Notes: generated by a model not told the origin, from the letters alone. A DNA stretch of 64,000 nucleotides from Ignavibacteriota bacterium (GCA_026390735.1 JAPLFJ010000046.1:1-64000), one strand, 5' to 3'. Counted from the first letter of the stretch, positions 52,361 through 62,152 are shown. Made by a program: numbers and translations.

Positions 52361-53469
52361 AATATTAACCTCCTACTTCCTTGATAAATTAAATATCCGC
52401 TTCTATCAGCGCTCTTTTCAAGTATTTTTAATTTTTCATTGGTTATTTCTTTCGATACAATTTCTTTAATCTTGTTTTCTACAATAACCTGTTTTATTTG
52501 TTGGGTTTCGTAACTTAAAAAATATATACCTGAATATCTTTGTTTTCCAAATATCGGTTTACAGAAATTACCTAAAGCCACATTTATAGTGTTTTTTAGA
52601 TAATCGTAACCTGTTGAAAGAAAAACTAAATCGGATCCAATAAAATCACCACCCATTCTTGCCGCAACTTCAATAGCAAATACTTTGTTGTTTGCTGTAA
52701 TTTTATATTCTGAATGAGAGGCACCATATTTAATATTTAAAGCATTTAAAGCATTTACTGTTTCTTTCTTTATTTTATTTTGAACTTCTATAGATAAGTT
52801 TGTAGGTTGATGGTGTTCTATTTCTACAAAGTGCGGTTCACCTGTTGTAACTTTATCAGTTATAGCTAAAATATAATGTCCACCATCCCATGAAATTGTC
52901 TCAACACTTACTTCCCTTCCCTCAATATATTCTTCTATTATAGCACTATTGCTAAATGATTCAGATAAGGCTCGAGTCACAGCATCATTTAAATTTTCAT
53001 ATTTTGTCACTTTCTGCACACCTCTACTACCGGACCTATCAGTTGGTTTGACAATTAATGGATAATTCATTTTTCTTAAATTAATATTCCGTATATTTTC
53101 TGTTAAAATGAATTTTGGTGATGGCACATTTGATTCAATAAATCTCTCTCTCATAAAAAACTTATTTGTTGAAACATTACTAACATTATACCCGTTTCCA
53201 ATTAACCCTAATTCATTAGAAATGAAAGAGACAGTTGGTACTGCTATATCAGAGGCAATCGTAAGTATTCCATCAATACCAATTTCAGTACATTTTTCTA
53301 ATATTTCTTCTTTATCTATTGTTGAAATATTATAAAAATAATTACATTCATCTTTGCAAACTGCTCCTTCCAGCCAAGCAAAACAGTGAGTTTCTATACC
53401 CATTTCTCTTGCTTTTCGAACTAAAGGTAATTGCAAATAACTGGCACCAATAATAGCCAATTTTTTCAT
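52357..53469 (-). CDS. Second ATP-grasp ligase-like protein
   Basis: A 370-residue ATP-grasp protein, paralogue of the one at 30073-31194. Pre-grasp MKKLAIIGASYLQLPLVRKA, ATP-binding YPLIVKPTDRSGSRGV (about 135-150), and the metal-site end VFAIEVAARMGGDFIGSD. It overlaps the ArnC-like gene by four bases. It may attach an amino acid or carboxylate to a sugar of the formamido-sugar branch. The reaction is not readable from sequence. Confidence 0.88.
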   Translation of the reverse strand: MKKLAIIGASYLQLPLVRKAREMGIETHCFAWLEGAVCKDECNYFYNISTIDKEEILEKCTEIGIDGILTIASDIAVPTVSFISNELGLIGNGYNVSNVSTNKFFMRERFIESNVPSPKFILTENIRNINLRKMNYPLIVKPTDRSGSRGVQKVTKYENLNDAVTRALSESFSNSAIIEEYIEGREVSVETISWDGGHYILAITDKVTTGEPHFVEIEHHQPTNLSIEVQNKIKKETVNALNALNIKYGASHSEYKITANNKVFAIEVAARMGGDFIGSDLVFLSTGYDYLKNTINVALGNFCKPIFGKQRYSGIYFLSYETQQIKQVIVENKIKEIVSKEITNEKLKILEKSADRSGYLIYQGSRRLIL

Positions 53470-53545
53470 ACTAAATAATCATTATATGCTTAAATAAATA
53501 ATATTCCCGTTTCTTTTAGTTTGTTTTGCATATTACTACCCAAAA

Positions 53546-53814
53546 TTAAGACCAATTAATAATACAGTAATCTATAACAGATGTAATTGCATACGCTTGC
53601 CATAATTTCTGGAAAGATTAATACCTTTTGTGTTTTTGTCTTTTTTTGCAATTTCATTAATGACTTCCCAATCATTTAAAGGAGAACAATCATTAACAAA
53701 TAATATTTCATAATCATTAGTAATTTTTAATAATGTTATAACTAATCTTTCATGCAATTCAACAAGAGATTCCGGTGATTTATAAACAGGTATAACAACT
53801 GATATCTTTATCAT
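53546..53814 (-). pseudogene. Frameshifted, truncated GT2 (ArnC/GtrB-like) remnant
   Basis: From the ATG at 53814: KISVVIPVYKSPESLVELHE and NDYEILFVNDCSPLNDWEVI, then LSRNYGK. At about 53595 the frame breaks. The family sequence resumes in another frame (QAYAITSVIDYCIINWS) and ends at a TAA at 53546-53548, so about two thirds of the gene is missing. It resembles the intact transferase at 51440-52360 and may be an older version it replaced. Confidence 0.82.
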
Positions 53815-53971
53815 TTCATTATTTAATTCAATTAATTCATCCACATATTTTTCATAAAATATTATGTTATATTTTTTCAGACAACAAACATAATATATTA
53901 TTCAATATTTTTATTATAAATGGATAATCCATAAATATCAGTAAACATTTTCATTGTTACGACAGAATACA

Positions 53972-55741
53972 TTATAGTTTTTCTATCTTGGAATCAATTT
54001 CCCAAATTACAACATCGTTAGCTTTATAATTATTTTTAATGTTGAGTTTCAACTTATTTTGATATTCGAGCTCTTTCTTTTTGTTAAATATGAGGTATGT
54101 AGTAGCAGTTTCTTGCATTTTCTCAATATTATCCACATAATAAATAATTTTATATTTTTCAATAAATTCTTCATAATTATTTATGTTGCTGTTTAAAACT
54201 CTTAAATATGGTAATTCACAAATATCCTCTATATTACATTCAGGTAAATTTGAATTATTCTGAATTATACAGGGAAGTTTTACTTCCTTTATTGTAATAA
54301 TGCTTTCTATTTCGTTTTGTGTTTTTTTCCGTTCAGTAATGTAGATTTTCTTAATTGCAAGAAAAAGAGTAGAACTTACTACGAACATAATAATCACTAC
54401 TTTGGTCATTGCTCTAACCTTTTGTATATTCCCCCAATATTTAGCTGCTCGTTTTTTAAAAATAATAAGTAAAATAACTGCAAAGAAAAGGACAATATGA
54501 ATTTTTCTCCCTAAAACCCAATTATAAAATATTTTATCATAGACAAGTTGCATTTGATTTAGTGTTGTATCGAGAATTGCATAATTTGTATAGTAGGAAA
54601 TAAGCTGACACAAAGAAACTATAGCAATAGCAAAAATAAATGAAATGTATATAAGTTTATTTTTTGGATATATTTCCTTAACTGACTTTCCTATGTAGAT
54701 TGCAATAAACGGCATAATAAAACTTATATAATTCGTACCCGAAGTAAGGCTAAAAAATGTTCTTAGAATAAATTCCATTGCTATATAGCAAAACAAAATC
54801 GGTAATAATAAAACATAATCATTTCTTGTATTATTTCTTGTTAGCACAAAAAATAAAACCGCCACAGCCATAAATGAAAAGCTCTTTATATCAATTAATG
54901 ATTTCCAGAACACAAACAAATCCTCGGTTATTTTTCCACCTTTCTGTTGCCCAATTTCAGCTACCTTATCTGTCACATCATAATATATTTTGAAAAAATG
55001 AAAATAGTTATCTGATATTAACTTTGCAATAATTAAAATAATAATCCCGCCAATTATTGTTCCTGCAGTTGTAAATATTAGCTTCTTTATTGGCAATTGT
55101 TTTACATCATTCAAATAAAATATAAAGAAATATGTAATTGCAATACTTAATAAACTCCATGGTCTGCCTAATAACGAAATAGATGACAAAATACCCGATA
55201 ATAGTAATAATAAATGCGTTAATTTGGGTTTCTTGAGCAGAGCATATAAGCTTATTGTAATCGGTAACAAGAAATATACAAGAGCATATCCATCAGCAAG
55301 CAGAGATCCGTTAAAATAATTGAATGTTGGTGTTAAAATTAATATTATGACGGACAATATAGATATATTAAGATTTTTATATAACAAATATGATATTATA
55401 AACGTTAGAATTAGTACACTCGTATTACAAATAACAGAAAACAAAATGATAGATGTATTGTTTAATCCGAATAATTTTATAAATATAGTAATTGGATAAA
55501 TAACTAATAATGTTGATTTAAACCTTGCATAATGCAACATTTCTTCTGTAACTGCAGAAGGATTTAAAATAAAATAATGTGAATTTGCATGAAAATTAAT
55601 ACCTTTGAAAAACCATTCTATCGCTGTTTGTCTATAAAATATTGAATCTAATTCTACATCAATAAAATTATATAGCAAAGGTATTGTTTGGTAAGCAATA
55701 ATAAACAAAAAGAACAATATCAATTTGAAATTAATCTTCAT
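53972..55741 (-). CDS. GT-C-type membrane glycosyltransferase (GT39/PMT-like)
   Basis: A 589-residue protein with about 12 membrane helices to ~460 and a soluble C-terminal domain. After the first helix an acidic loop, DVELDSIFYRQTAIEW (about 28-43), holds the Asp/Glu in the catalytic position of GT39-like enzymes. RPWSLLSI and FFSLTSGTNYIS loops follow. It would transfer a sugar from a polyprenyl-phosphate donor on the periplasmic side. It lies between the pseudogene and a 230-base gap. Confidence 0.75.
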   Translation of the reverse strand: MKINFKLILFFLFIIAYQTIPLLYNFIDVELDSIFYRQTAIEWFFKGINFHANSHYFILNPSAVTEEMLHYARFKSTLLVIYPITIFIKLFGLNNTSIILFSVICNTSVLILTFIISYLLYKNLNISILSVIILILTPTFNYFNGSLLADGYALVYFLLPITISLYALLKKPKLTHLLLLLSGILSSISLLGRPWSLLSIAITYFFIFYLNDVKQLPIKKLIFTTAGTIIGGIIILIIAKLISDNYFHFFKIYYDVTDKVAEIGQQKGGKITEDLFVFWKSLIDIKSFSFMAVAVLFFVLTRNNTRNDYVLLLPILFCYIAMEFILRTFFSLTSGTNYISFIMPFIAIYIGKSVKEIYPKNKLIYISFIFAIAIVSLCQLISYYTNYAILDTTLNQMQLVYDKIFYNWVLGRKIHIVLFFAVILLIIFKKRAAKYWGNIQKVRAMTKVVIIMFVVSSTLFLAIKKIYITERKKTQNEIESIITIKEVKLPCIIQNNSNLPECNIEDICELPYLRVLNSNINNYEEFIEKYKIIYYVDNIEKMQETATTYLIFNKKKELEYQNKLKLNIKNNYKANDVVIWEIDSKIEKL

Positions 55742-55971
55742 TTTACAATACTTTGTATTTTAATTATGTAATCTTCCAATTTATTTTATTGCTTCCAAGT
55801 AATTTAATTTTAAGAATGTTTTTTAATATTTTTCATAATACGTCATTTGTTTGGCTCTTGTCTGTTTGTTTTTATGTTATTATATGTGTATAAGTGAATA
55901 CTTTTTTGTATCCTTTATGCCTGATAGTATTCAATTTTGCATTCCAACGGCTTATTCGTTTTAAAACTGCC
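55742..55971. other. Gene-free gap
   Basis: About 230 bases of AT-rich sequence. I see no gene, no short repeats of the flank type and no clear TAnnTTTG element or hairpin terminator. It separates the MBOAT/SGNH pair from the rest of the minus-strand block. Confidence 0.5.
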
Positions 55972-57447
55972 TTAAAACTGATAATAAATAAATTTCTGAT
56001 ACCTGAACACACCAAATATTAAAACAGAAAATATTAAGATATAATAAACTGACCATCGTACAAATATATTCTTTATTACTAAAACATTATTTTCGTTCGA
56101 ATATTTATTCGCAAAAGCAGCAATAATAATAAATACAAAAACCAAAAATATTTCAACCCTTGGTTTATAAAAATATGCGTATTTATCCACTCCGATAATA
56201 ATACTATTTATACCTTTCAAATACTCTCCGGGTGAGAATATTCCGTTAAATAAATTTCCAATCACATAGAGCGCATCATTTAAATTGTTTGCCCTGAAAA
56301 ATATCCATGCAAATGTTATTAGCAGAAAGGTAATTACAATTTTAAAAGAATTGTGTATACTTTTATATTTACTTAATCCAATAGCATTAGAAATCTTCTT
56401 CCTCTGCTTATCGAATAATCTTGAATTAACTAAATAAATCCCATGAAGTAATCCCCAGATTATAAAACCTAAACCGTTGCCATGCCAGATTCCTGCAACC
56501 AGCATCGTGACAATTGATGCAATGATATATGTAATCATATCTGTATAATATCTCGAATATTTATTAACTGTAAAATATTTGCTCATTCTGTATGCAATTG
56601 GCAGAAATATATAATCTCTTAAAAACGTTGATAAGGTTATATGCCATCTTCTCCAGAATTCGGATATAGATTTTGATAAATAAGGTTTGTCAAAATTCTT
56701 GGATAAATTAATACCAAAAAATCTTGCACTTCCAATCGCAATGTCCGTATATCCCGAAAAATCGAAGTATATTTGAAAAGAATATAGAAAAACTGCAAGT
56801 AATAATGCACCGCCTTTAAAATTTTGAGGGTTATTATATACATTGTCCACAAATGGCGATAATCTGTCTGCAATTACGCATTTTTTAAACAAACCAAATA
56901 CAATAAGCTTTGAACCGTTTAATATGTTATCAATCTGAAATTTATTATTGCTTTGTAATTGTGGAATTAAAACACTTGGTCTGTCTATTGGTCCTGCCTG
57001 TATTGCAGGAAAAAATGAAATATATGAAGCACAATTGATAAAACTATTATTTTTGTCCATATTTCCTCTCTGCGTCTCAATAAGATAACTAATGCTCTTG
57101 AATACATAGAATGAAATACCTATCGGAAATAATAAAGCGTTTTCTATAATAATAAATTTTTGATATTTTAGAAATAATAAAACCACAACAAGAAATCCTA
57201 TTGAAATAAACAATATGGCATTCTTCATATTGACAGCTTTACTTCTTTCAATAAATTCACTAAAGATATATGTTCCCAGAATAATTAAAACAAGTACAGC
57301 AATAAAATAAAATCCATAAAAATAATAAAAAACTATATTTAAAAGAAACAATGAATATGACCTTGCCTTAAATGGAAGTAAAAAATACAAGACCACAGCC
57401 CCTGAAAGAAAATAGAAATAATTGAAAGATAGAAAACTCATTTGCAA
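55972..57447 (-). CDS. MBOAT-family O-acyltransferase (AlgI-like)
   Basis: A 491-residue membrane-bound O-acyltransferase with about 11 helices. The family SEFWRRWHITLSTFLRDYIF lies at 262-281 with His269, and the catalytic His322 is in IWHGNGLGFIIWGLLHG. It moves an acyl group across the membrane onto a polymer, with an SGNH partner. The gene encoding that partner overlaps it by ten bases. An ATG two codons downstream (57441) is an equally good start. Confidence 0.95.
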   Translation of the reverse strand: MQMSFLSFNYFYFLSGAVVLYFLLPFKARSYSLFLLNIVFYYFYGFYFIAVLVLIILGTYIFSEFIERSKAVNMKNAILFISIGFLVVVLLFLKYQKFIIIENALLFPIGISFYVFKSISYLIETQRGNMDKNNSFINCASYISFFPAIQAGPIDRPSVLIPQLQSNNKFQIDNILNGSKLIVFGLFKKCVIADRLSPFVDNVYNNPQNFKGGALLLAVFLYSFQIYFDFSGYTDIAIGSARFFGINLSKNFDKPYLSKSISEFWRRWHITLSTFLRDYIFLPIAYRMSKYFTVNKYSRYYTDMITYIIASIVTMLVAGIWHGNGLGFIIWGLLHGIYLVNSRLFDKQRKKISNAIGLSKYKSIHNSFKIVITFLLITFAWIFFRANNLNDALYVIGNLFNGIFSPGEYLKGINSIIIGVDKYAYFYKPRVEIFLVFVFIIIAAFANKYSNENNVLVIKNIFVRWSVYYILIFSVLIFGVFRYQKFIYYQF

Positions 57448-58397
57448 AAACCTTCTTTAAGTAGTCTTCTTATAAGCTTTTCAGTAAATACATTTGCTCC
57501 TTTATTATTTAAGTGGTCGCAGTCAAAGAAAAAATCTGCATTTTTGCAAATATCGTCTTTAGAATAGTCCATAAAGATAATATTGTTTTCAACAGCAATT
57601 TCTTCGTACTTTTTAATAACTTCTTCTTTGTTTAAAACATTATTTAGTAATAATTCGTAACTTGGTGAAAATACTAAAACTAAATTAATACCTTCTTTAT
57701 TACATATATTAATAAACTCTTTTAAATCATTAATCCTTTCAGCATCTTGATTTATTGTTTCTTTTCCATTACTAAAAAGGTCAGCTAATCTTTCTATTTC
57801 ATATACTTCAAGCCTCTTATCAATATTACTATACCCCTTGTCAATACCTATTTGGTTTTTTTCTTTATTCAAAAATGAGTTCAATGATGTCTGTAATGCT
57901 TCCCGATTCACAATATATTTCAAAAGTGGGATATATCTATAAAACCATATAGAAATGCTTTTTTTCCTAAGTGTACTATATACATTCTCATTATCAAATA
58001 ATCCTACGTATTGATTGATATTTCTTATTTCATCTATATCTTGCATTGAATAAATAGACATATCTAATATTACCGTTTTGGGTTTTTTATTAAACTGAAG
58101 AAATATTTTCAGTGTCATTAAATTATAGTCTAAAAATGAAGCAAGAATTCCTATATTATGCGTTTTGACTTTTAAAATTGAATCAATAATTTCTGTGTTA
58201 TAATGATTTCTCGCCCTTGAACTGCCAATTATTAGTAAATCACAATCAATATTCCCATTTCTTATATCATTAAACTTTTTATATTCATAAATATTTGTTT
58301 TAGCCAAGCCATTATCTAAAACGAAATTAATAAATATAGATATTAAGCAAAATACTAAGAAAAATAGAATAATTTTATAATTACCCAAAGAAACCAT
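57438..58397 (-). CDS. SGNH-fold acyl-transfer partner of the MBOAT protein
   Basis: A 319-residue protein with an N-terminal membrane anchor (about 7-27) and an SGNH-like periplasmic domain. GSSRARNHY starts at 58 with the nucleophile Ser59/Ser60, and the C-terminal Asp/His pair is DCDHLNNKG at 292-300. The layout is as in AlgJ/AlgX/DltD-type partners that place the acyl group onto the polymer. It overlaps the MBOAT gene by ten bases and precedes it in transcription. Confidence 0.88.
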   Translation of the reverse strand: MVSLGNYKIILFFLVFCLISIFINFVLDNGLAKTNIYEYKKFNDIRNGNIDCDLLIIGSSRARNHYNTEIIDSILKVKTHNIGILASFLDYNLMTLKIFLQFNKKPKTVILDMSIYSMQDIDEIRNINQYVGLFDNENVYSTLRKKSISIWFYRYIPLLKYIVNREALQTSLNSFLNKEKNQIGIDKGYSNIDKRLEVYEIERLADLFSNGKETINQDAERINDLKEFINICNKEGINLVLVFSPSYELLLNNVLNKEEVIKKYEEIAVENNIIFMDYSKDDICKNADFFFDCDHLNNKGANVFTEKLIRRLLKEGFCK

Positions 58398-58462
58398 TTT
58401 TCTAATTAATAATATAATATGAAATGAAAATAGAATTTGAATTTAGATTTTCTAAAACGATT

Positions 58463-58987
58463 CTATTGCTTATTTAATATTTCAACCAAAAACACATCTT
58501 CATATTTCCCATTAACAAATCCATGTGCTTTAAATGTACCGGCATTTGAATATCCTGCCTTCTTAAACGCTTTTAGTGAACCTGTATTACTTTCATACAT
58601 CCCAGCCCATAATTTATGAAGGTTTAAATGCTCAAATGCATATTTCGTTGCAAGATTTATTGAATCTGCAGCATATCCTTTCCCCCATTCTGACTGGTCT
58701 CCGATAATCAATCCAATTTCGGCGTATCTATGAATCCAGTTAACATTTCCAATCTTAATATTTCCTATGTATTTGTCGTCTTTTGTAAGATAAATTCCAA
58801 ACATAAAGTCATTGTTACTATTATGTATTTTAGTAATATATGCCTTTAAATCTTCTAAATTTGGGTATTTCCATTTGGTTTCCAAATATTGATATATTTC
58901 TGGATTCTTTAGCCAATTTTGGTATTCTTCATTTACGTCTTCTGGCTCTAAGAGTTTAATATAAAGTTTATCCGTTTTTATAATCAT
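58463..58987 (-). CDS. GNAT-family N-acetyltransferase
   Basis: A 174-residue GNAT of the RimJ/RimL-like branch. The acetyl-CoA P-loop is QSEWGKGYAADS (about 117-128) and the family LHKLWAGMYESNTGSLKAFK segment (about 137-156) follows. In the nonulosonate-type cassette it may acetylate an amino group of the precursor, as PseH does, but it looks more like the ribosomal-protein type than PseH. It lies ten bases downstream of the aminotransferase gene. Confidence 0.88.
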   Translation of the reverse strand: MIIKTDKLYIKLLEPEDVNEEYQNWLKNPEIYQYLETKWKYPNLEDLKAYITKIHNSNNDFMFGIYLTKDDKYIGNIKIGNVNWIHRYAEIGLIIGDQSEWGKGYAADSINLATKYAFEHLNLHKLWAGMYESNTGSLKAFKKAGYSNAGTFKAHGFVNGKYEDVFLVEILNKQ

Positions 58988-58997
58988 AATATTATAT

Positions 58998-60323
58998 TTA
59001 ATTTAATCTTTTAAACCCGGAATGACATACCGGTCCGTTTAATAAACTACTAATTTTTTTACTTCCTTCTTCGTATTCCTTTATTACTTTAAATATATCA
59101 TTCAGTTCTTCAAAATACTTATCAAGTATTTCTTTTGTATGTGCTGTGCACACATAAATGCTAGTTGATGCCAGAAATCCTTTTTTCAGCATTTCCTGTG
59201 TTATGAATGTCTTATACTCTAAAGCATTTTTATAATTGAAACTGAAACCAATTAGTGCAGGTAATCCTGTAATGCTTATAGATAATTTATTCTCGTCCGC
59301 TATTTCTTTCCATTTTTCGAAAATCCAGTTTCCTGTTTCAGTGATTTGCTCCCAGGATTTTTCTCTTTCCATAACTTCAAGTGTCTTCAAAGCGGCAGTA
59401 GGACCTATTCGTTCAGTCCAGAATGTACTGCTTATAAATGTCTTTTGTGCATATTCCATAATTTCTTTTTTACCGATTACTGCTGTTATGGCATATCCAT
59501 TTCCCATCGCCTTCCCAAACATTGCCATATCAGGTTCTACTCCGTACATTTTATGCAATCCGCCAAATGTTTGTCTGAATCCTGATGTGCATTCATCAAA
59601 GATTAAAATTATATTTTTATCCGTTGCTAATTTTCTGATTTTTTCCAGAAAATTGTTCTCGGGACCTTTATTTCTGGAAACTTCCATTTTGATAACACCG
59701 ATATCATTTTTACTAACTATGGCTTCAAGTTCTTCATAATTATTGAAGTTAAAAGGGAATACTGTATTCTTCAAATTTTTGGGGACACCGCGTGGGTCTA
59801 ATCCGGGTAATAAGTGACCAGCAAGATTTTCATCATCGCTTAAATTTGCAGAAAGATACCAGTCATGCCAGCCGTGGTATCCGCAAATTGCCACATTGTC
59901 CTTGCCCGATGCAGCTCTGGCAATCCTTATTGCTATGGCATTTGCTTCTCCGCCTGATCGTGCAAACCTTACCATGTCAGCCCAGGGATGAAGCTCAACC
60001 AACCGTTCTGCAAGATAAACTTCCTCAGGAGAGTTGAGTGTTGACATATTTCCATTCTTTATGGTTTGCATTACTGCTTCATCAACTTCATCATTCCCAT
60101 ACCCCAATATATTAGTTCCGATACCCATAATAGAAACGTCTTTATATTCCTTCCCGTCTAAATCCCAAACTGTGCATCCTTTGGCTTTTGAATAGTAAGC
60201 AGGCCATTGTTCAGGCAAAAACATTTCTGGTCTTTTGGATAATAACATTGTCCCCCCTGGAATTAACGTCTTTGCCTTTTTATATAATTCTTGTCCTTTT
60301 CCCATTTTAATATTTTTAGTCAA
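58998..60323 (-). CDS. Class III aminotransferase (glutamate-1-semialdehyde aminomutase-like)
   Basis: A 441-residue PLP enzyme. The PLP lysine is Lys271 in FGKAMGNG, and IFDECTSGFR at 241-250 holds the ring-binding Asp243. GEANAIAIRIARA is at 125-137. It resembles GSA aminomutase but lies in a sugar cassette beside the SpsF-like and PseI genes, a grouping often seen in flagellar or capsule glycan loci. A second ATG is at 60305. It would aminate a keto sugar or keto acid; substrate unknown. Confidence 0.92.
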   Translation of the reverse strand: MTKNIKMGKGQELYKKAKTLIPGGTMLLSKRPEMFLPEQWPAYYSKAKGCTVWDLDGKEYKDVSIMGIGTNILGYGNDEVDEAVMQTIKNGNMSTLNSPEEVYLAERLVELHPWADMVRFARSGGEANAIAIRIARAASGKDNVAICGYHGWHDWYLSANLSDDENLAGHLLPGLDPRGVPKNLKNTVFPFNFNNYEELEAIVSKNDIGVIKMEVSRNKGPENNFLEKIRKLATDKNIILIFDECTSGFRQTFGGLHKMYGVEPDMAMFGKAMGNGYAITAVIGKKEIMEYAQKTFISSTFWTERIGPTAALKTLEVMEREKSWEQITETGNWIFEKWKEIADENKLSISITGLPALIGFSFNYKNALEYKTFITQEMLKKGFLASTSIYVCTAHTKEILDKYFEELNDIFKVIKEYEEGSKKISSLLNGPVCHSGFKRLN

Positions 60324-60388
60324 TATAAAACTTTAAACTCCGCGTTTTGTGTGTCCGCCGTCTTGTTTGGCGGATTAACTTTTAACTT
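60324..60388. repeat. TCCGCC hairpin repeat unit
   Basis: CTCCGCGTTTTGTGTGTCCG and TCCGCC-n9-GGCGGA make a perfect six-base hairpin at about 60355-60375, with ATAATTCATCATTC-type units after it. This is the same unit as at 12117, 13740 and 13815. It marks the return of flank-type repeats on the right of the AT-rich block. Confidence 0.7.
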
Positions 60389-61162
60389 TCATAATTCATC
60401 ATTCAAAATTGATTTAATGTATCCTTCATTTCTTTTTAAATGAGAATTGATTTTTCTGAACCCGGGATTTTCATCAAGCAGTGACAAAACTTCAGTATAT
60501 TTGATATAACTTTTGTCTTTGCCAAGTAAATCATAAACTTTAGTTAAGAATAAATAATCTTCTTTATTATCCAGAGTCCATCTTTGTTTGCTCAAGTCAA
60601 CTTCATTAACCAAATTTCCAATATTGTATATATGCGAATTGTTTCTTATGTATGGTGTAACGTGTTCGCGATCAGAGTTCAGCTTTGCGTTATTCCAGGA
60701 TTCTTCTAATGCTTTAAATGTAAATACTTCTGTGTCAAGCCCGTCAGGAAAAGTAGGAGGATTTACATTGGAAACATAATCAAAGTTATTATTTAAAAAT
60801 AATGCAATTACCTTATCTACTATTTCCGGATCTATTAATGGGCAATCTCCTGTAATCCTGACAACAATATCAGGTTCATGTAATTTCGCTGCTTGATAGT
60901 ATCTGTCCAAAACGTCATCTAAATTACCGCGAAAGCATTCAATTTCATTATCCTTAGACCATGTTGCTAATTTATCATCACTTTTATCTATGCTTGTTGC
61001 AAGTATGGCTTTTGAAATAAATTTCGAATAACTAATCTGATTAAAAACCTGTCCTATATCTGTTCTGTCTCCAAGTGGCATTAAAACTTTTCCGGGCAAT
61101 CTCGTCGAGCTGTTCCTCGCTTGAACCACACACAATATCTTCACTTTATTTTCTTGTCCCAA
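60389..61162 (-). CDS. SpsF/PseF-like sugar cytidylyltransferase-family protein
   Basis: A 257-residue nucleotidyltransferase-fold protein. The N-terminal VVQARNSSTRLPGKVLMPLG (12-31) is the CMP-sugar synthetase signature, and RITGDCPLIDPEIVDKVI (about 101-118) holds the metal-binding Asp. It is of the SpsF branch. It would activate a sugar or nonulosonate with CTP. PseI, AKR and aminotransferase genes surround it. Its C-terminus (NDEL) and the sequence after it are close to repeat DNA. Confidence 0.9.
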   Translation of the reverse strand: MGQENKVKILCVVQARNSSTRLPGKVLMPLGDRTDIGQVFNQISYSKFISKAILATSIDKSDDKLATWSKDNEIECFRGNLDDVLDRYYQAAKLHEPDIVVRITGDCPLIDPEIVDKVIALFLNNNFDYVSNVNPPTFPDGLDTEVFTFKALEESWNNAKLNSDREHVTPYIRNNSHIYNIGNLVNEVDLSKQRWTLDNKEDYLFLTKVYDLLGKDKSYIKYTEVLSLLDENPGFRKINSHLKRNEGYIKSILNDEL

Positions 61163-61232
61163 TTTGCTTTTCTGCTTTGTTGTTTATATCCTTTGTCACT
61201 TTGTTACTTCTTTTAAAACTCTTAACTCTCAA
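61163..61232. repeat. TTTGTCACTTTG-type repeat spacer
   Basis: TCCTTTGTCACTTTGTTACT and TTAAAACTCTTAACTCTCAA units. A related unit is at about 62130-62180, at the end of the PseI gene. No gene. Confidence 0.55.
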
Positions 61233-62108
61233 CTAATTCAGTTTCCAATTAAACGGCAGTAAATATCTCTCATCATCTTCCTTTAAAACTTCAAACAAAT
61301 AATAATTCTGTTTTACCACATCAATCTTTTTAACGGATTCTACTGTTTCCTTGATTTGCCTTTCGTTGTCAAAACCAACAATCACTTTGCTTATGTTCTC
61401 CTTAATTAAACAAAAATTTAATGCAATCTCTTGATTCGTTAATTTCAATGAATTGGAAATACCATCAAGTTCTATTAATTTTCTTTTAAATCCGTTAAAA
61501 TATTCATTAACAGTGTTTATATTCATAAATATAAGTCCCTGCATATATGCTGAACGTGTATGAATTTCTATATCCCTTTTATTCAAATCTTCAAAATATT
61601 TTTCAAACCTTCTGTCAAACACACTATAAGGAATCTGAACAATGTCAAACTTAAAATCTCCTTCCAGTAAATAATCCAGTTCACTTGTGTGATAGAGTGA
61701 AAACCCAATTTTCCTAACACCTTCATTTATAGTGTGTTCCCTCAGTTTATCAAGAACATCATTATTCCTTCGGAAAGTCTCAAAAGAATGGAACATATAC
61801 CCGAATATACTTTCCATCTTTAAATTATTAAGTGATAATTTCACATAATTATCAATTTCACTTATTTTACATTCCGGTATCTTCGAAATTACATTAAACT
61901 TGTTTAGCTCTTTGTATCCTCCAAGAACCCGTTCACTAACACCATAACCGATAGCAGTATCTATCGTATCAATATTATTTCCCAATGCATAATTCAAAAT
62001 CTCATAAACTTCTTCTTCTCCGGCTTTCCCGTCCTTATTATTAATCCCATAGTCCATCCCAAACTGCACACTCCCAATCCCAATCCTATTTATCAATTTC
62101 TCTCTCAC
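61233..62108 (-). CDS. Aldo/keto reductase-family protein
   Basis: A 291-residue TIM-barrel AKR. GSVQFGMDYGINN (12-24) begins the barrel and the catalytic set is Asp in TIDTAIGYG with Tyr55-region, Lys in VISKIP, and His in YMFHSFE. It is a sugar-cassette type, often found beside NeuB/PseI and SpsF. It may reduce or oxidise a keto group of the nonulosonate precursor. It overlaps nothing; 44 bases separate it from the PseI gene. Confidence 0.88.
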   Translation of the reverse strand: MREKLINRIGIGSVQFGMDYGINNKDGKAGEEEVYEILNYALGNNIDTIDTAIGYGVSERVLGGYKELNKFNVISKIPECKISEIDNYVKLSLNNLKMESIFGYMFHSFETFRRNNDVLDKLREHTINEGVRKIGFSLYHTSELDYLLEGDFKFDIVQIPYSVFDRRFEKYFEDLNKRDIEIHTRSAYMQGLIFMNINTVNEYFNGFKRKLIELDGISNSLKLTNQEIALNFCLIKENISKVIVGFDNERQIKETVESVKKIDVVKQNYYLFEVLKEDDERYLLPFNWKLN

Positions 62109-62152
62109 AAATAATTCCTTGTTTTATATTTCTTCATTACTTTGCCACTCCT
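62109..62152. repeat. Short repeat spacer
   Basis: CTTTGCCACTCCTTCACTCC, the same type of unit as in the 61163-61232 spacer. It runs into the 3' end of the PseI gene. Confidence 0.5.

Noticed and set aside
53972-55741. Wzx flippase among the polytopic proteins
   Set aside because: This protein and those at 34018 and 26826 have large soluble loops or C-terminal domains typical of GT-C or Wzy proteins, not the 12-14 evenly spaced helices of MOP flippases.
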